NCBI GenBank assembly: GCA_937625935.1
Contig: OW569352.1
Location: 186,001-250,000, forward strand
Direction of reading: 5' to 3'
DNA from: Tetramitus jugosus
Lineage: Eukaryota; Heterolobosea; Eutetramitea; Acrasida; Vahlkampfiidae
Length of the DNA stretch: 64,000 nt
This document shows positions 10,592-19,781 of the stretch, piece by piece. How positions within the stretch are numbered: the stretch's first letter is position 1; each line of letters starts with the position of its first letter. The notes under the pieces are model-generated. The model did not search any database and had not been told where the DNA came from. It worked only from the letters and a program-made list of their open reading frames with translations. Position numbers and translations under genes: made by a program.

Positions 10592-11024
10592 GACGTCGTC
10601 TCAATGTTTTGTGATGGTTTTATTTTTGCGCTCCAAAGATTGATCGGTATTTTGTTACAACGGATATCGCATATGGGATGTCATGATTTTGAGCATGGTA
10701 GCCAGCTGATCCTGAGCTCTGGTAAACTATTCTTCACATGGTAAGAAAGTGCTAGTTCGTGTCGAGTTGGTTTCGTGGCTCCCTCTGCCCACGGGCAATC
10801 GCAATGTCCGTGTTGATAGTTGGATCAATGAACACGATGAAGCATCCTCAGATTTCACACACCAACCAACACATGTTGCGGGACACTCCTCATCACAACT
10901 CTGGAGGAGAAAAGAGCGGACATGACGAACCTCACCAACTGAGAGCTTTTAAATCTCCACACCAAGCGCCAATTTTTTTACACACAAACCAAACAAAAGC
11001 TTTTAACAACAACAACAAACAGCA
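10592..11024. other. Divergent intergenic region, ZIP transporter / sterol methyltransferase
   Basis: 433 bp without a convincing gene. It should contain both promoters. Two GCGC-core sites on AT-rich flanks are visible, TTTTTGCGCTCC at about 10625 and AGCGCCAATTTTTTT at about 10965, the second 60 bp before the methyltransferase start. The leader of that gene is rich in CAA repeats up to the ATG. Confidence 0.4.
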
Positions 11025-12095
11025 ATGATTCTGACAGTGATTGGTACCATTATTGCAATCCTTATTGGATTTGCTATCATTATGAAGCTGACTCTGAACC
11101 TTGGCAAGGGACCAGTGGCCGACAAGACCGCACAAGACTACAACAAGGAGTTTGACTTTAAGAACACGACTGATGAGACTAGAATTGAAAATTCATGGGA
11201 CAACACTGACAAGTACTATGACTTGGTCACTGATTTTTACATGTGGGGATGGGGCAACAGTTTCCACTTTGCTCCTCGTGCCAGAACAGAGTCTTTGGAA
11301 GAGTCTGTCGCTCGTCACGAGTACTATCTCAGCAATAGACTTTCATTGAAGCCTGGAATGAAGGTTCTTGATTTGGGATGCGGTATCGGTGGTCCAATGC
11401 AAAACATTGCAAGATTCAGTGGTGCTGAGATTACTGGTGTCAACAACCATGCTTATCAAGTCAAGGTTGGTACTGATTCACTCAAGAAAAACGGAATGGA
11501 CAAGTTGTGCAACTTTTTGAAGAGCAATTTCATGAAGGTGGACAGACCAGACAACTCTTATGATGCTGCTTATGCCATTGAAGCCACTTGCCATGCAGGT
11601 GACCGTGTGGGATGCTACTCTGAAATTTTGAGAATGTTGAAGCCTGGTTCAAAGTTTGCTGCCTACGAGTGGTGCAGCACTGACAAGTATGATCCAAAGA
11701 ATGCAGATCACGTTGAGTCTTTGCAAAACATTATCAAGGGTGACGGTCTTCCATGCATCTTGACCACTCACGAAGTTGTTCAAGCAATGAAGGACGCTGG
11801 ATTCATCAATGTTGAATTTGTTGATTTGGCACCAGTGAATCGCGAAAATCCAATTCCATGGTATCAACCATTTGTTGGTATTTCTTTCAGAAGCTTGCGT
11901 TCTTTGGCTCAATCCTATTTGGGTGCATTGATCTGCCACAAATTCTTGACTGGTTTGGAGTTGATCAAGGCTATTCCAGAGGGATCTGTCAAGTCTTATG
12001 AAGTGTTGATTGAGGCATCCAAGGGACTCAAGTACGGTGGAGAACAAGAAATCTTCACTCCTTGCTTCTTGATTGTTGGTACTAAACCAGAGTAA
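11025..12095 (+). CDS. ERG6: Sterol 24-C-methyltransferase
   Basis: A 356-residue SAM-dependent enzyme that adds the C-24 side-chain methyl in ergosterol-type sterol synthesis. Residues 1-24 form an N-terminal membrane anchor. The family signature YDLVTDFYMWGWGNSFHFAPR is followed by motif I VLDLGCGIGGP (SAM binding), then NNHAYQV, the acidic YAIEATCHAG and YEWCSTDKY motifs of Erg6/SMT1. The C-terminal sterol-methyltransferase domain follows. Length matches fungal and plant enzymes (about 340-380). No intron is seen. Animals lack this step, so presence fits an ergosterol-type protist. Confidence 0.95.
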   Translation: MILTVIGTIIAILIGFAIIMKLTLNLGKGPVADKTAQDYNKEFDFKNTTDETRIENSWDNTDKYYDLVTDFYMWGWGNSFHFAPRARTESLEESVARHEYYLSNRLSLKPGMKVLDLGCGIGGPMQNIARFSGAEITGVNNHAYQVKVGTDSLKKNGMDKLCNFLKSNFMKVDRPDNSYDAAYAIEATCHAGDRVGCYSEILRMLKPGSKFAAYEWCSTDKYDPKNADHVESLQNIIKGDGLPCILTTHEVVQAMKDAGFINVEFVDLAPVNRENPIPWYQPFVGISFRSLRSLAQSYLGALICHKFLTGLELIKAIPEGSVKSYEVLIEASKGLKYGGEQEIFTPCFLIVGTKPE

Positions 12096-12199
12096 AACAA
12101 GACGTGTATTCTGTCTGACACATGTGCATACTCGCACATACTAAAAGCAAATTCTAATATATTATACTATCAAAATGTCTGAGAGTTTATTGTTTCGCA

Positions 12200-13261
12200 C
12201 TAGTTCTCTACTTGTTCTTCTTGTGCTTGTTCATCTTCGTCGAATTCTTCAGTCTCCAGCGATTCGTCACCATTTTCCATGGCAACGATCTCTGCCTTCC
12301 ATTCACATGCCAGATTCTCTAACAATTGATAGTATTGATAATTTTGGTCATAAGTCATGTCGAACCAGAAGTTGACTGCGATGACTCGCCCAGATTCATC
12401 ATTCTGTTGTTCCACCTGATGATACCACAAGCTTGGAAGATACAACACATCACCAGGTTCCAACACAACTTTCATCACATACAAATGTTCCATATTGAAA
12501 TCATAGGCCTGTCGAAGGTCCATCTTGACCCATGGAACTTTCATTGACATGTCTGCTTCTTCTTCTTCTTCTTCTTCCTCTTTGTTTCTTGGTTCAATCT
12601 TCCACTCATTGTTCTCATCTCTCGTGAACTGCGCTGACTCATAGAGTTGAATGTCCAAGTGTGTCACAGCAGCCGGTGGCAGTATATAAAATATTTTACG
12701 ACCACATATCTGAGCATACAAGTTCTCATAATGATCCTTGTGAGCACTCGAGACACTCTCTTCTGTTCCGATCCAGATATTCGCAGCGTCCACTTCGGTT
12801 CGAAACGCTCGACTCAAACTATCCAAACTAGAGGGATCGATATCTTGTTTCAGAGCACTGAACTCTAGATCAAAATTTCCATTTTGCTGTTGTATGTACA
12901 GCACTTCATCTCTGTCGTCATCTTCCCTCAACTTTGCAAAAAAATCAGAGAGCTTCATTTGAGTGACCAGCGGCTCTACAAAGTATCGATTGTGATACAC
13001 GGCATCTACTTTACCAAAGGGAGATGAAGCAACACTAACTTCACTGTCTCCCATTGTTTCTACCAGATATTCGTTACTCTTCCACTTTTCTAAGGCCGGC
13101 CAATTGGAAATGGCATTTTTAATGACCAGAGGACGATTTTGCTTCACATAATCCGCGAGAAATGACAGGGAGTCAATGTCAACCATGTCCACACATTTGC
13201 AGTGCGTTCCATAGAAATCTCTATTCTGTTTCTGAAGTAGCTCAAAACACTGTTTCTGCAT
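12200..13261 (-). CDS. JMJD7: JmjC-domain protein, JMJD7-like lysyl hydroxylase
   Basis: A 353-residue Fe(II)/2-oxoglutarate dioxygenase. The N-terminal RPLVIKNAISNWPALEKW segment is typical of the small cupin-8/JMJD7 group. Iron ligands are visible as H174 and D176 in SSAHKDHYENLY and H281 in LPSLWYHQVEQ. HKDHYENLY and ILPP following it are close to JMJD7, which hydroxylates lysine in TRAFAC GTPases (DRG1/2) in animals. An acidic Glu run (about residues 227-236) is inserted before KVPWVKMD. Substrate transfer to this organism is inference. Confidence 0.88.
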   Translation of the reverse strand: MQKQCFELLQKQNRDFYGTHCKCVDMVDIDSLSFLADYVKQNRPLVIKNAISNWPALEKWKSNEYLVETMGDSEVSVASSPFGKVDAVYHNRYFVEPLVTQMKLSDFFAKLREDDDRDEVLYIQQQNGNFDLEFSALKQDIDPSSLDSLSRAFRTEVDAANIWIGTEESVSSAHKDHYENLYAQICGRKIFYILPPAAVTHLDIQLYESAQFTRDENNEWKIEPRNKEEEEEEEEADMSMKVPWVKMDLRQAYDFNMEHLYVMKVVLEPGDVLYLPSLWYHQVEQQNDESGRVIAVNFWFDMTYDQNYQYYQLLENLACEWKAEIVAMENGDESLETEEFDEDEQAQEEQVEN

Positions 13262-13478
13262 GATTCTTTTTGTTTCACTTTACTTTTTCTCCGTTGTCGG
13301 AGTTCAGATCTTTCTCCGATGTGCGGCAACTCAATTTAGTTCATTGGGCAATTGAGCAGGGTTGTTTTGGGTCAACAGTTGTGTCTCCTCGTGATTTGGA
13401 ATGATCTCGAGATAATTATCTGATTTCTTTCCACCCATCAGACAAAGTTCTCACCAGAATCATTATTTCTGACAACCA

Positions 13479-14603
13479 ATGCTTTCTGTACTTCGTCTCA
13501 TTGTATTTGTATTTATTGTAATTGTTATTGGTCACTGGGGTGCTTTTACATGGGCAAGCAACTATGATCCGCACAAGATTCCCATGTATGGCGTTTACTT
13601 CGAAGGATGGTCCACTCGAGTGGTCAATACAGATGGTTCCTCCGTGGGTTACATGGTAGGTTCATTCTGCTCGACAGAAGACAGATGTTCTCATGGAGGT
13701 AACATTCCAGGATATGTGGCCATTATGTATCAAGGGCCTGGTGAGAGTCATCCCATAATAACCAGTGAAGCATATGTAAAGCACTCCAACATCACTGTTC
13801 GAAACGGACAACGAGTAACAAAGGATCCAGATTTCTCTTCTGAACCTGATTTTCTCTGGACATCTGAACTAGGTCTCATTTCTCATGATTCTGCCTCACT
13901 ATTTGTTAGAGACTACAGATTAGAGTTGACAATGTCTGAGCCAGAGTATTGGAATCCAGAGAATCCAGGCGAAGGACCAGGAGGCTTCACTGATTTATTT
14001 CCATTACCCTATCATTGGTTCGTATATAGTCTGGCATCCGAGGCAGAATATGCCTTTATCGATGTAAAATCCAAGAAAATTCTATCCAGTGGAGTAGGGT
14101 ATGCTCATCAAGAGAAGAGTTGGGGATATGCGTTCCCAAGTAGTTGGGTTTGGAGTGAGGGAATGGCCGAAGAAAGCTCGTCATTGGAGTTAACTGATCC
14201 TTCAAAGTTTGTTCTTTCTGGAGGTAGTTTCTCTCTGGGACCAATAGAGGTGGCCACATGGTTCGTGGGTTATCGTTCCAAGAAGCTACAGTGGGACTTC
14301 AAGCCACAAAGTTTGGCAATGACCCTTCCAGATGTTGACTCCTGTCGTGGAGAATTCCGCATCACCATAATGGAGTTGAATCGAAAATTGATTGTCAGGG
14401 CCATGGCTCCAACAAGCTCATTCTCTGACTTATCGAGACCAACAAGGACAGGATTCACTCCCAACAACAGCATGTTGTCATACTCGGCACACGTGGTTGT
14501 TGAAGCGTACATCAGTGGAGTTCTAGTCGAGAAACAGATATTCCGAAGTTCAGCATTGGAGTTTGGAGGTGAATTCAAGTGTGGTCACAAAAAATTGTAT
14601 TGA
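13479..14603 (+). CDS. Secreted tocopherol-cyclase-like (lipocalin-like) protein
   Basis: A 374-residue protein with an N-terminal hydrophobic segment (residues 5-27) that is a signal peptide or anchor. The body is rich in predicted beta-strand. The motif HQEKSWGYAFPSSWVWSEG at about residues 207-226 resembles the conserved EKNWG-FP-W-W core of tocopherol cyclase and related CrtC/AttH lipocalin-like proteins. No photosynthetic pathway is expected here, so it is more likely a lipid- or isoprenoid-binding relative than a true vitamin E cyclase. The fold call rests on that motif only. Confidence 0.55.
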   Translation: MLSVLRLIVFVFIVIVIGHWGAFTWASNYDPHKIPMYGVYFEGWSTRVVNTDGSSVGYMVGSFCSTEDRCSHGGNIPGYVAIMYQGPGESHPIITSEAYVKHSNITVRNGQRVTKDPDFSSEPDFLWTSELGLISHDSASLFVRDYRLELTMSEPEYWNPENPGEGPGGFTDLFPLPYHWFVYSLASEAEYAFIDVKSKKILSSGVGYAHQEKSWGYAFPSSWVWSEGMAEESSSLELTDPSKFVLSGGSFSLGPIEVATWFVGYRSKKLQWDFKPQSLAMTLPDVDSCRGEFRITIMELNRKLIVRAMAPTSSFSDLSRPTRTGFTPNNSMLSYSAHVVVEAYISGVLVEKQIFRSSALEFGGEFKCGHKKLY

Positions 14604-14729
14604 AAACTCCTTCAAATCTTTTTTTACCAATTGGCATTTATCCGACCTATTTACTGCGAGTCAATTAATTCATCTAAATATTCTCATTGCACGAGTTGAC
14701 CTCCAATCCCTTTTATAAACAATAATTGA

Positions 14730-15392
14730 ATGTCATACCATAAACAACAACACAACATAGCGAAAACAATGATCAAGAAACCAAGGAGTACCATTACCGC
14801 CCAAAAACCCATTATTCGAAGAGAAGAAGTCGAGGTGCCCGAAACGAGTGTAGCTAGCGACCCACAAGCCTTTGTCGCAAAGAAATTGCAGAGAGGCAAG
14901 TCATACTACAAGACTACTGTATTTGTCACAGGTCTCCTGTTTCTCTTCAACTTTGTCCTATTGTACTTTGGAACAATCTATGGAGAAGAGAGAGTGAATG
15001 TGAGCAAGTTTTACGGGTTCAAGGAGGGAAAGCAAGAACATTTACAAAGAACCAATGGAGTATTCTGTCTCATCATGTTCTTCGTTAATATGATGCCATT
15101 GTTGAAGGATGAGGAACATGGTAAGAATTCCATGTTGGCCTTCAGTGCTCTTTGCAACATCATCGTAATTGCACACTACATTTTGGAGACTCTTTACTTT
15201 GTGGGTATGAGACTCGAAGTGATCTCTATTCAAGGATTCGTCTTGGCAATGAACCTCTATTGGTCAATCGTTGACTACCACCAAAGAAGGAAGGTTAAAG
15301 CATTGAAGGGAGAGGACCCAGAAGCCGCCCACGAAGATGTCTCTCTTCGACAAAAATTGGAAGAGAAGAAGGCAACGACTAGTATTGCTTAA
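14730..15392 (+). CDS. Small four-helix membrane protein
   Basis: A 220-residue protein not firmly recognised. A basic, probably cytosolic N-terminus (about 60 residues) is followed by four hydrophobic segments near residues 65-87, 110-126, 137-162 and 165-185, then a charged coiled tail. The arrangement, and the piece AHYILETLYFVGM in helix 3, are loosely reminiscent of the ERG28 sterol-complex scaffold, but similarity is too weak to name it. A second in-frame ATG at 14769 could be the true start. It converges on the RNA ligase gene with 43 bp between stops. Confidence 0.65.
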   Translation: MSYHKQQHNIAKTMIKKPRSTITAQKPIIRREEVEVPETSVASDPQAFVAKKLQRGKSYYKTTVFVTGLLFLFNFVLLYFGTIYGEERVNVSKFYGFKEGKQEHLQRTNGVFCLIMFFVNMMPLLKDEEHGKNSMLAFSALCNIIVIAHYILETLYFVGMRLEVISIQGFVLAMNLYWSIVDYHQRRKVKALKGEDPEAAHEDVSLRQKLEEKKATTSIA

Positions 15393-15435
15393 AATGACAA
15401 ATAAATGGTTGTTTTATGAACCGTTAGATCCTATG

Positions 15436-16149
15436 TTACTTCTTCACTAGCTTGGCTGATTTCCACGTCCGAGACCAGTCTTCATCGGTTTGAATGTGAC
15501 CCTTGCGAACAAATTTTGCAACACAACGTTCAAAGTCCTTGTTTGCGAAGCCATGAACTGTTCGTATCACAAACCCCTCTGCTCCATCTCTACCTCCCAC
15601 TGCACTACTCCTCTTTCTCATTTCCTTCTCCATCCAGTCCTTGATTTGTTGAACCGAGGAAAATGTTCCCTTAAACAGAACGGGAACAGTAGGAACACCA
15701 ATCTGGTCAGCATACTCTTCAACTTGTTCCCAACTCCACCATCTTCCATCCTCAGTGCTGTCCGATGATGCTTCACCATTGTTGTTGTTTGAATAATCCA
15801 TGACACCAAACATGTAAAAGAAGCTCTCTAGTGCGTCATACTCGATCGAATGAATACCAAACATGTTCTCTCCAAAGATGGCAATCTCATCCGGCACCAT
15901 GTAACTAAATTGACTGTACAGTTGCTTTATGGCAGAAAAACTCTTGTGAGTGGCTTCTTTGCTCGTTGTTCTCGCGTAGACTTTTCCTTGAAACAATTGA
16001 CAATTGCCTCCATCCACCTTTTCTGTGATGATGACTTCTTGATTCACAAACTGAGAACAGTGGTGCTCGTTGAGTGAGATGTCGTCGTCTTTGACTTCGG
16101 GACTGAATGGTAAGTGGGGTGTTTTTGGGTACTTTTGAGGCGTTAACAT
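15436..16149 (-). CDS. RNA ligase (nucleotidyltransferase-superfamily, bacterial type)
   Basis: A 237-residue single-domain RNA ligase. Motif I ITEKVDGGNCQL supplies the adenylylated lysine (about K44); motif IIIa is IAIFGENMFG, motif IV AEGFVIR and motif V VAKFVRKGH. The opening MLTPQKYPKTPHLPFSPEV and the segment VPTVPVLFKG resemble a family common in actinobacteria and other bacteria. No OB domain is visible, so it differs from the longer Rnl5-type ligase known from Naegleria. A role in RNA 3'-OH/5'-P end joining is inferred. Bacterial origin by transfer is plausible; base composition looks like that of the neighbours, so any transfer is not recent. Confidence 0.82.
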   Translation of the reverse strand: MLTPQKYPKTPHLPFSPEVKDDDISLNEHHCSQFVNQEVIITEKVDGGNCQLFQGKVYARTTSKEATHKSFSAIKQLYSQFSYMVPDEIAIFGENMFGIHSIEYDALESFFYMFGVMDYSNNNNGEASSDSTEDGRWWSWEQVEEYADQIGVPTVPVLFKGTFSSVQQIKDWMEKEMRKRSSAVGGRDGAEGFVIRTVHGFANKDFERCVAKFVRKGHIQTDEDWSRTWKSAKLVKK

Positions 16150-16394
16150 TCTTTATCGTGTTGTGATATATTTGATTCAATGATTGAGTGGTTTGTTTGT
16201 CTGATTGTTGTTGGGATTGATTGGTCGCTGCTATCGATTTATTCACATGAGTGATGAACTCTATCAGACGAACTTCAAGTTGGGAATTGTGAATTTTTGC
16301 ATTTGTTCGTGAGACCAAGAAGCAGAACAAGAACTTCATGAGGAATGCTTTGACACTGATGTCGTAAATATTTACTGTTTTTCCTTGATCTAAA

Positions 16395-17200
16395 TTACTG
16401 CAATTGATCCAGCTGTGCTTGTATGGTTTCCAAGTTTTGGAAGAAATAGTACAGTTCATCTTGAGAGAATTCAACCACGAGTGATTCATCCTGGGCATCT
16501 GAATAAAATGAATCATTCTTCAGGTTGAATTGGAAGAGACAGTTTGGTGCTTTGAGCTTTGACAGATTCTGTTCACTCATGTGCAACTAATTAACATCAC
16601 AATCAAGAAAGATAAAGTTAGAGACTGGTTTCAATTGTGAAAAGATTTGTGTTAGTTTTTTCTTCTTCTTACCTGTAAACGATGAGAAAAGCTTGTGAGA
16701 ACTTGAGGTGCCATATCACGATCCTTTGCTCTCTTGACCATGTCTCTGCCCTCCTGTTCCCAAACAGTTTTGAATATATTGGCTACATTTTCAGTCATCT
16801 ATAGATGTTTCAAGCAACAAAAATAATATTCTCGTTAGATAAGCTGATCCAAAATACAATTCAGCGCTGTAGAACATAAACGATTTGGCGCCAAAAAAAC
16901 GCATGCAGCGCCCAAAAAACAACATACACCCATTTCGATCAGCCCGTGGTTCAATTTCTCTGGATTTAACGTCGAATAAAGTGCCTTTTCCAAAATATAT
17001 TTCACACCACTCGTCACATTCTCACCAAACGATGACAAAAATTCAGTTTCTTGTGCACTGATTTCAGGGGATGAGCCAGTGGTGAGCAAAGACGATGTAA
17101 CAATGAGTTGTAGTAAATGATACAATTGCTTCAGCTCCAATTCATTAATCAGAGCAATCGATTGAGATAGTTTTTCGGTCCTCTTGAAAATGTTGCTCAT
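16395..17200 (-). CDS. COMMD10: COMM domain-containing protein 10
   Basis: CDS is complement(join(16395..16586,16673..16798,16928..17200)), 91+42+63 codons, giving 196 aa (human COMMD10 is 202). Both introns are phase 0: 129 bp (donor GTATGT, acceptor TATAG) and 86 bp (donor GTAAGA, acceptor TTAG). Exon 1 is helical (YILEKALYSTLNPEKL); exon 2 has TVWEQEGRDMVKRAKDRDM; exon 3 carries the COMM domain, ending VVEFSQDELYYFFQNLETI then QAQLDQLQ, very close to the COMMD10 C-terminus. COMMD proteins form the Commander complex in endosomal recycling. The start at 17200 lies 130 bp from the next, divergent gene. Confidence 0.9.
16884..16895. promoter_or_regulatory. Perfect TTTGGCGCCAAA palindrome in COMMD10 intron 1
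   Basis: A 12-bp perfect inverted repeat matching an E2F-type site on both strands, with AGCGCCC about 10 bp further on. It lies inside the first COMMD10 intron (16799-16927). Function is inferred from motif shape alone. Confidence 0.35.
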
Positions 17201-17330
17201 CTCTCTTCTTTGCTGTGTTATCACTTTTTCTTCTTCTTTCTTGCTATTACTCCGTTCCAAGGTGGAGTATTTCGAACGCGGTATTACTAACAAAAATAGA
17301 GCATCAAAGAACACAACTGAAAAACAACAC

Positions 17331-18785
17331 ATGATGGATGATTTTGATGATTTTTTGAATGAACGTCTCGAGAGTGATGAAGAACGAGAGGATAATGAGC
17401 AAGAAGAAGAGCTTGTGAAACCGTCCACTGTCCCTCCACCAACAACAACAACAACAACAACACTACCACCATCATCATCATCAGTCGCAGAAAAAACATT
17501 GGACAATGTTTCAATTGTCGTCAATGGTCATATCGAGAAGAATGAAAAGAAGGATACTGCGACTCCTACTCCAATCAAAACAACAGAATCATCATCCATT
17601 TCAAATTCTGTCGCAGAAAAGCACAATCAACCATTGGTTGTCCCTGATCAATCAACCAATCAGAAACAACAACAACGACAACAACAATCGGATCAGAAGA
17701 ATAACAAAACAAAAGAAGAAGCAATAAATACGGAGATCAAGAATGAAAAACAAGTGGAAACAACAAAAAAGGAGAGCCAACATCATCCATCTTCAATCAA
17801 ATCAGAGGATGAAGTCGATTTGGATACATTGTTGAATGAAGCCGAAAGGGAAGACATTAATTTTTCAAAGCAGCAGAATCAGGAAGTGATTTTGCAGTTT
17901 TGGAGTCATACCATTGTACAATCGGATGCATCTGATGCTGATTCTAATAGCGACAGTGTTGAGAAGAGAGAAGAGAGTGAATTGAATGAAAAAATTAACA
18001 AGTTTCTGGTGCCAAACGTAGCTCCCACCAAACCACCAAAGAAGAGCTCTCCTACAGAGAGAAGCAAACCGTTGATCAATGCATCACCAACTCTCTCTGA
18101 TAGCAATGTGTCTGAACAGAGTGAAGATGCATCGACTACTACCACAACTCCGAGTGAACCAGCAGTACTGGACGCTAAGCAACAGCGCGTATTAGAGCGA
18201 CAAAAACAAAGACAACGATTGAAGCAATATTTGACTCAATTGGAGAGTAGCAATGCTTCTCTCACTAAGAAACTGCACATTAGAGATGAACGATTAAATT
18301 TAGCAAAGCAGAGATGGACTCAAGAGAGAACAATTCTACTCGATATGTTAAAGGAGAAGGGTGTTGAAGTCGATGTGACAATTCTTCAAAATTTCTACAA
18401 TATCGATGAGTTGGATCAAATCAACGATGATGATGACAACGCCAACGAGAGCTTGTTTTCATCGATGCCTGCATCCTTGGTCACAGCATCCGAGATGTTG
18501 TCAAGTCTAATTGCCTCCTTTTCAGAGCCTGTACAACAAACAAAAGTCACTGCACAACCGGCTGTAGTTCCTACAAAACCGCAACAACCGACACAAGCTC
18601 AAGCAGCACCAGAGTCTGTTCTCGACTCGTTCAAGGGTTGGATATGGGGTTCACCTGCATCTACGTCGACTCAATCTGAAACTTCACCCAGGCGCAAACA
18701 GGCAGAAATCGACGCTGCGAGAAGAAAGAGAGAGCAAGCCACCAGGAAAAAGCAAACTGTACAACAAGCAAACAACACTCAATAA
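17331..18785 (+). CDS. Low-complexity acidic coiled-coil protein
   Basis: A 484-residue protein of unknown function. It begins MMDDFDDFLNERLESDEE, an acidic opening, then long Thr/Ser/Pro and Gln runs. Residues about 330-400 form a Gln/Arg-rich coiled coil (QQRVLERQKQRQRLKQYLTQ). Near the C-terminus ESVLDSFKGWIWGSP may be a short amphipathic element, followed by a basic tail. The longer ORF from 17184 would overlap the COMMD10 start, so I prefer the ATG at 17331. No catalytic motif is visible. A vesicle or Golgi tether is possible but not shown. Confidence 0.65.
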   Translation: MMDDFDDFLNERLESDEEREDNEQEEELVKPSTVPPPTTTTTTTLPPSSSSVAEKTLDNVSIVVNGHIEKNEKKDTATPTPIKTTESSSISNSVAEKHNQPLVVPDQSTNQKQQQRQQQSDQKNNKTKEEAINTEIKNEKQVETTKKESQHHPSSIKSEDEVDLDTLLNEAEREDINFSKQQNQEVILQFWSHTIVQSDASDADSNSDSVEKREESELNEKINKFLVPNVAPTKPPKKSSPTERSKPLINASPTLSDSNVSEQSEDASTTTTTPSEPAVLDAKQQRVLERQKQRQRLKQYLTQLESSNASLTKKLHIRDERLNLAKQRWTQERTILLDMLKEKGVEVDVTILQNFYNIDELDQINDDDDNANESLFSSMPASLVTASEMLSSLIASFSEPVQQTKVTAQPAVVPTKPQQPTQAQAAPESVLDSFKGWIWGSPASTSTQSETSPRRKQAEIDAARRKREQATRKKQTVQQANNTQ

Positions 18786-18855
18786 CATTCCACTGCATTC
18801 CTTTCATTCGCTCTATCGGTACGACTTACACAAAAATACATTTATATAATACAAG

Positions 18856-19353
18856 TTACAATTCGCCGTCATTGTTGCTATATTCAATCATTGTCCACGG
18901 TTCATCGCTATCAATCGCTGAATCACAATTTACATCTTCATCGGTTGCATCAGATGGCATTCGATCCCTCCTCGGAAGTGCCTCTTCTGACAACATTCTC
19001 ACTCTGGCCATTTCCCTCTCTTGTTGAATAATGTCCTGTTCTACGAGTGCAATCACCCGATTGTCATTATAAATGTTCGAGTGTTTCTGGGCTGACTGTA
19101 TCCAATCGTTCATTGTGGGAAAATTAGGTGCCACCAATTGAAAGATTCTCGATCCTGTCACAATCTCGAAACAAGGTGACGCAGGATAGTACTCTGAAGA
19201 GACACGAATGAATGCTTCGTCCAGTGGTATGAAATGAATGGCTGCATTCGCGTCTTTTGACTTGTAATAGAACAATTTGTTACCACTGAGCACGAACCAC
19301 CTTTCCTTGAACCTCTTATTTACAACACCCATCTTTTGAAGCTTACCACTCAT
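18856..19353 (-). CDS. Small PH-domain protein
   Basis: A 165-residue protein. Residues 1-95 are a pleckstrin-homology domain: SGKLQKMGVVNKRFKERWFVLSG is the typical first three strands, followed by KLFYYKSKD and the closing helix with invariant-type Trp in TMNDWIQSAQ. The C-terminal 60 residues are helical then acidic. Likely phosphoinositide binding at a membrane; specificity cannot be read. It converges on the coiled-coil gene with 70 bp between stops. Confidence 0.88.
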   Translation of the reverse strand: MSGKLQKMGVVNKRFKERWFVLSGNKLFYYKSKDANAAIHFIPLDEAFIRVSSEYYPASPCFEIVTGSRIFQLVAPNFPTMNDWIQSAQKHSNIYNDNRVIALVEQDIIQQEREMARVRMLSEEALPRRDRMPSDATDEDVNCDSAIDSDEPWTMIEYSNNDGEL

Positions 19354-19781
19354 TTCTGGTATCCATAAATGTTCATAATATCAATCGCACATTGACCATG
19401 ATAACAATAATTCCAATCAATAACCATATGGTCAAGAGAAAGAAAATCGATAATGATTGGTTATGAGTATTTCGTTCTGCTGTGTGCAAAATGGCAATTT
19501 GAATCAACAAAATAAAAAATGCAACAATGTACCATGATTGCGTGTATCAGATGGATTCGGCGATGTCACAGTCTTCTTTCTCACAAACGAATACTTGGCA
19601 CTCAGCCGGTCGCTGTTTATTGACATTTTGTGTTTGTGTGTTCGTTTTCTCCGGTTGCGTATTCCCGACTTCGGGATATTCATGAATGGAACATGAAGAA
19701 AAGTTCGAGGAGATCTTTGCACCAAAAAAACAAGCAAAAAAAAAGCAAAACAACAACGAACAACAAAGCACCATCGACATC
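19354..19781. other. Divergent intergenic region, PH protein / COPS8
   Basis: 428 bp between two divergent starts. AT-rich, with A and CAA runs just before the COPS8 ATG. Short ORFs here are low complexity and I regard them as chance. In-frame ATGs upstream (for example at 19686) could extend COPS8, but the added Lys/Asn-rich residues are atypical. Confidence 0.4.
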
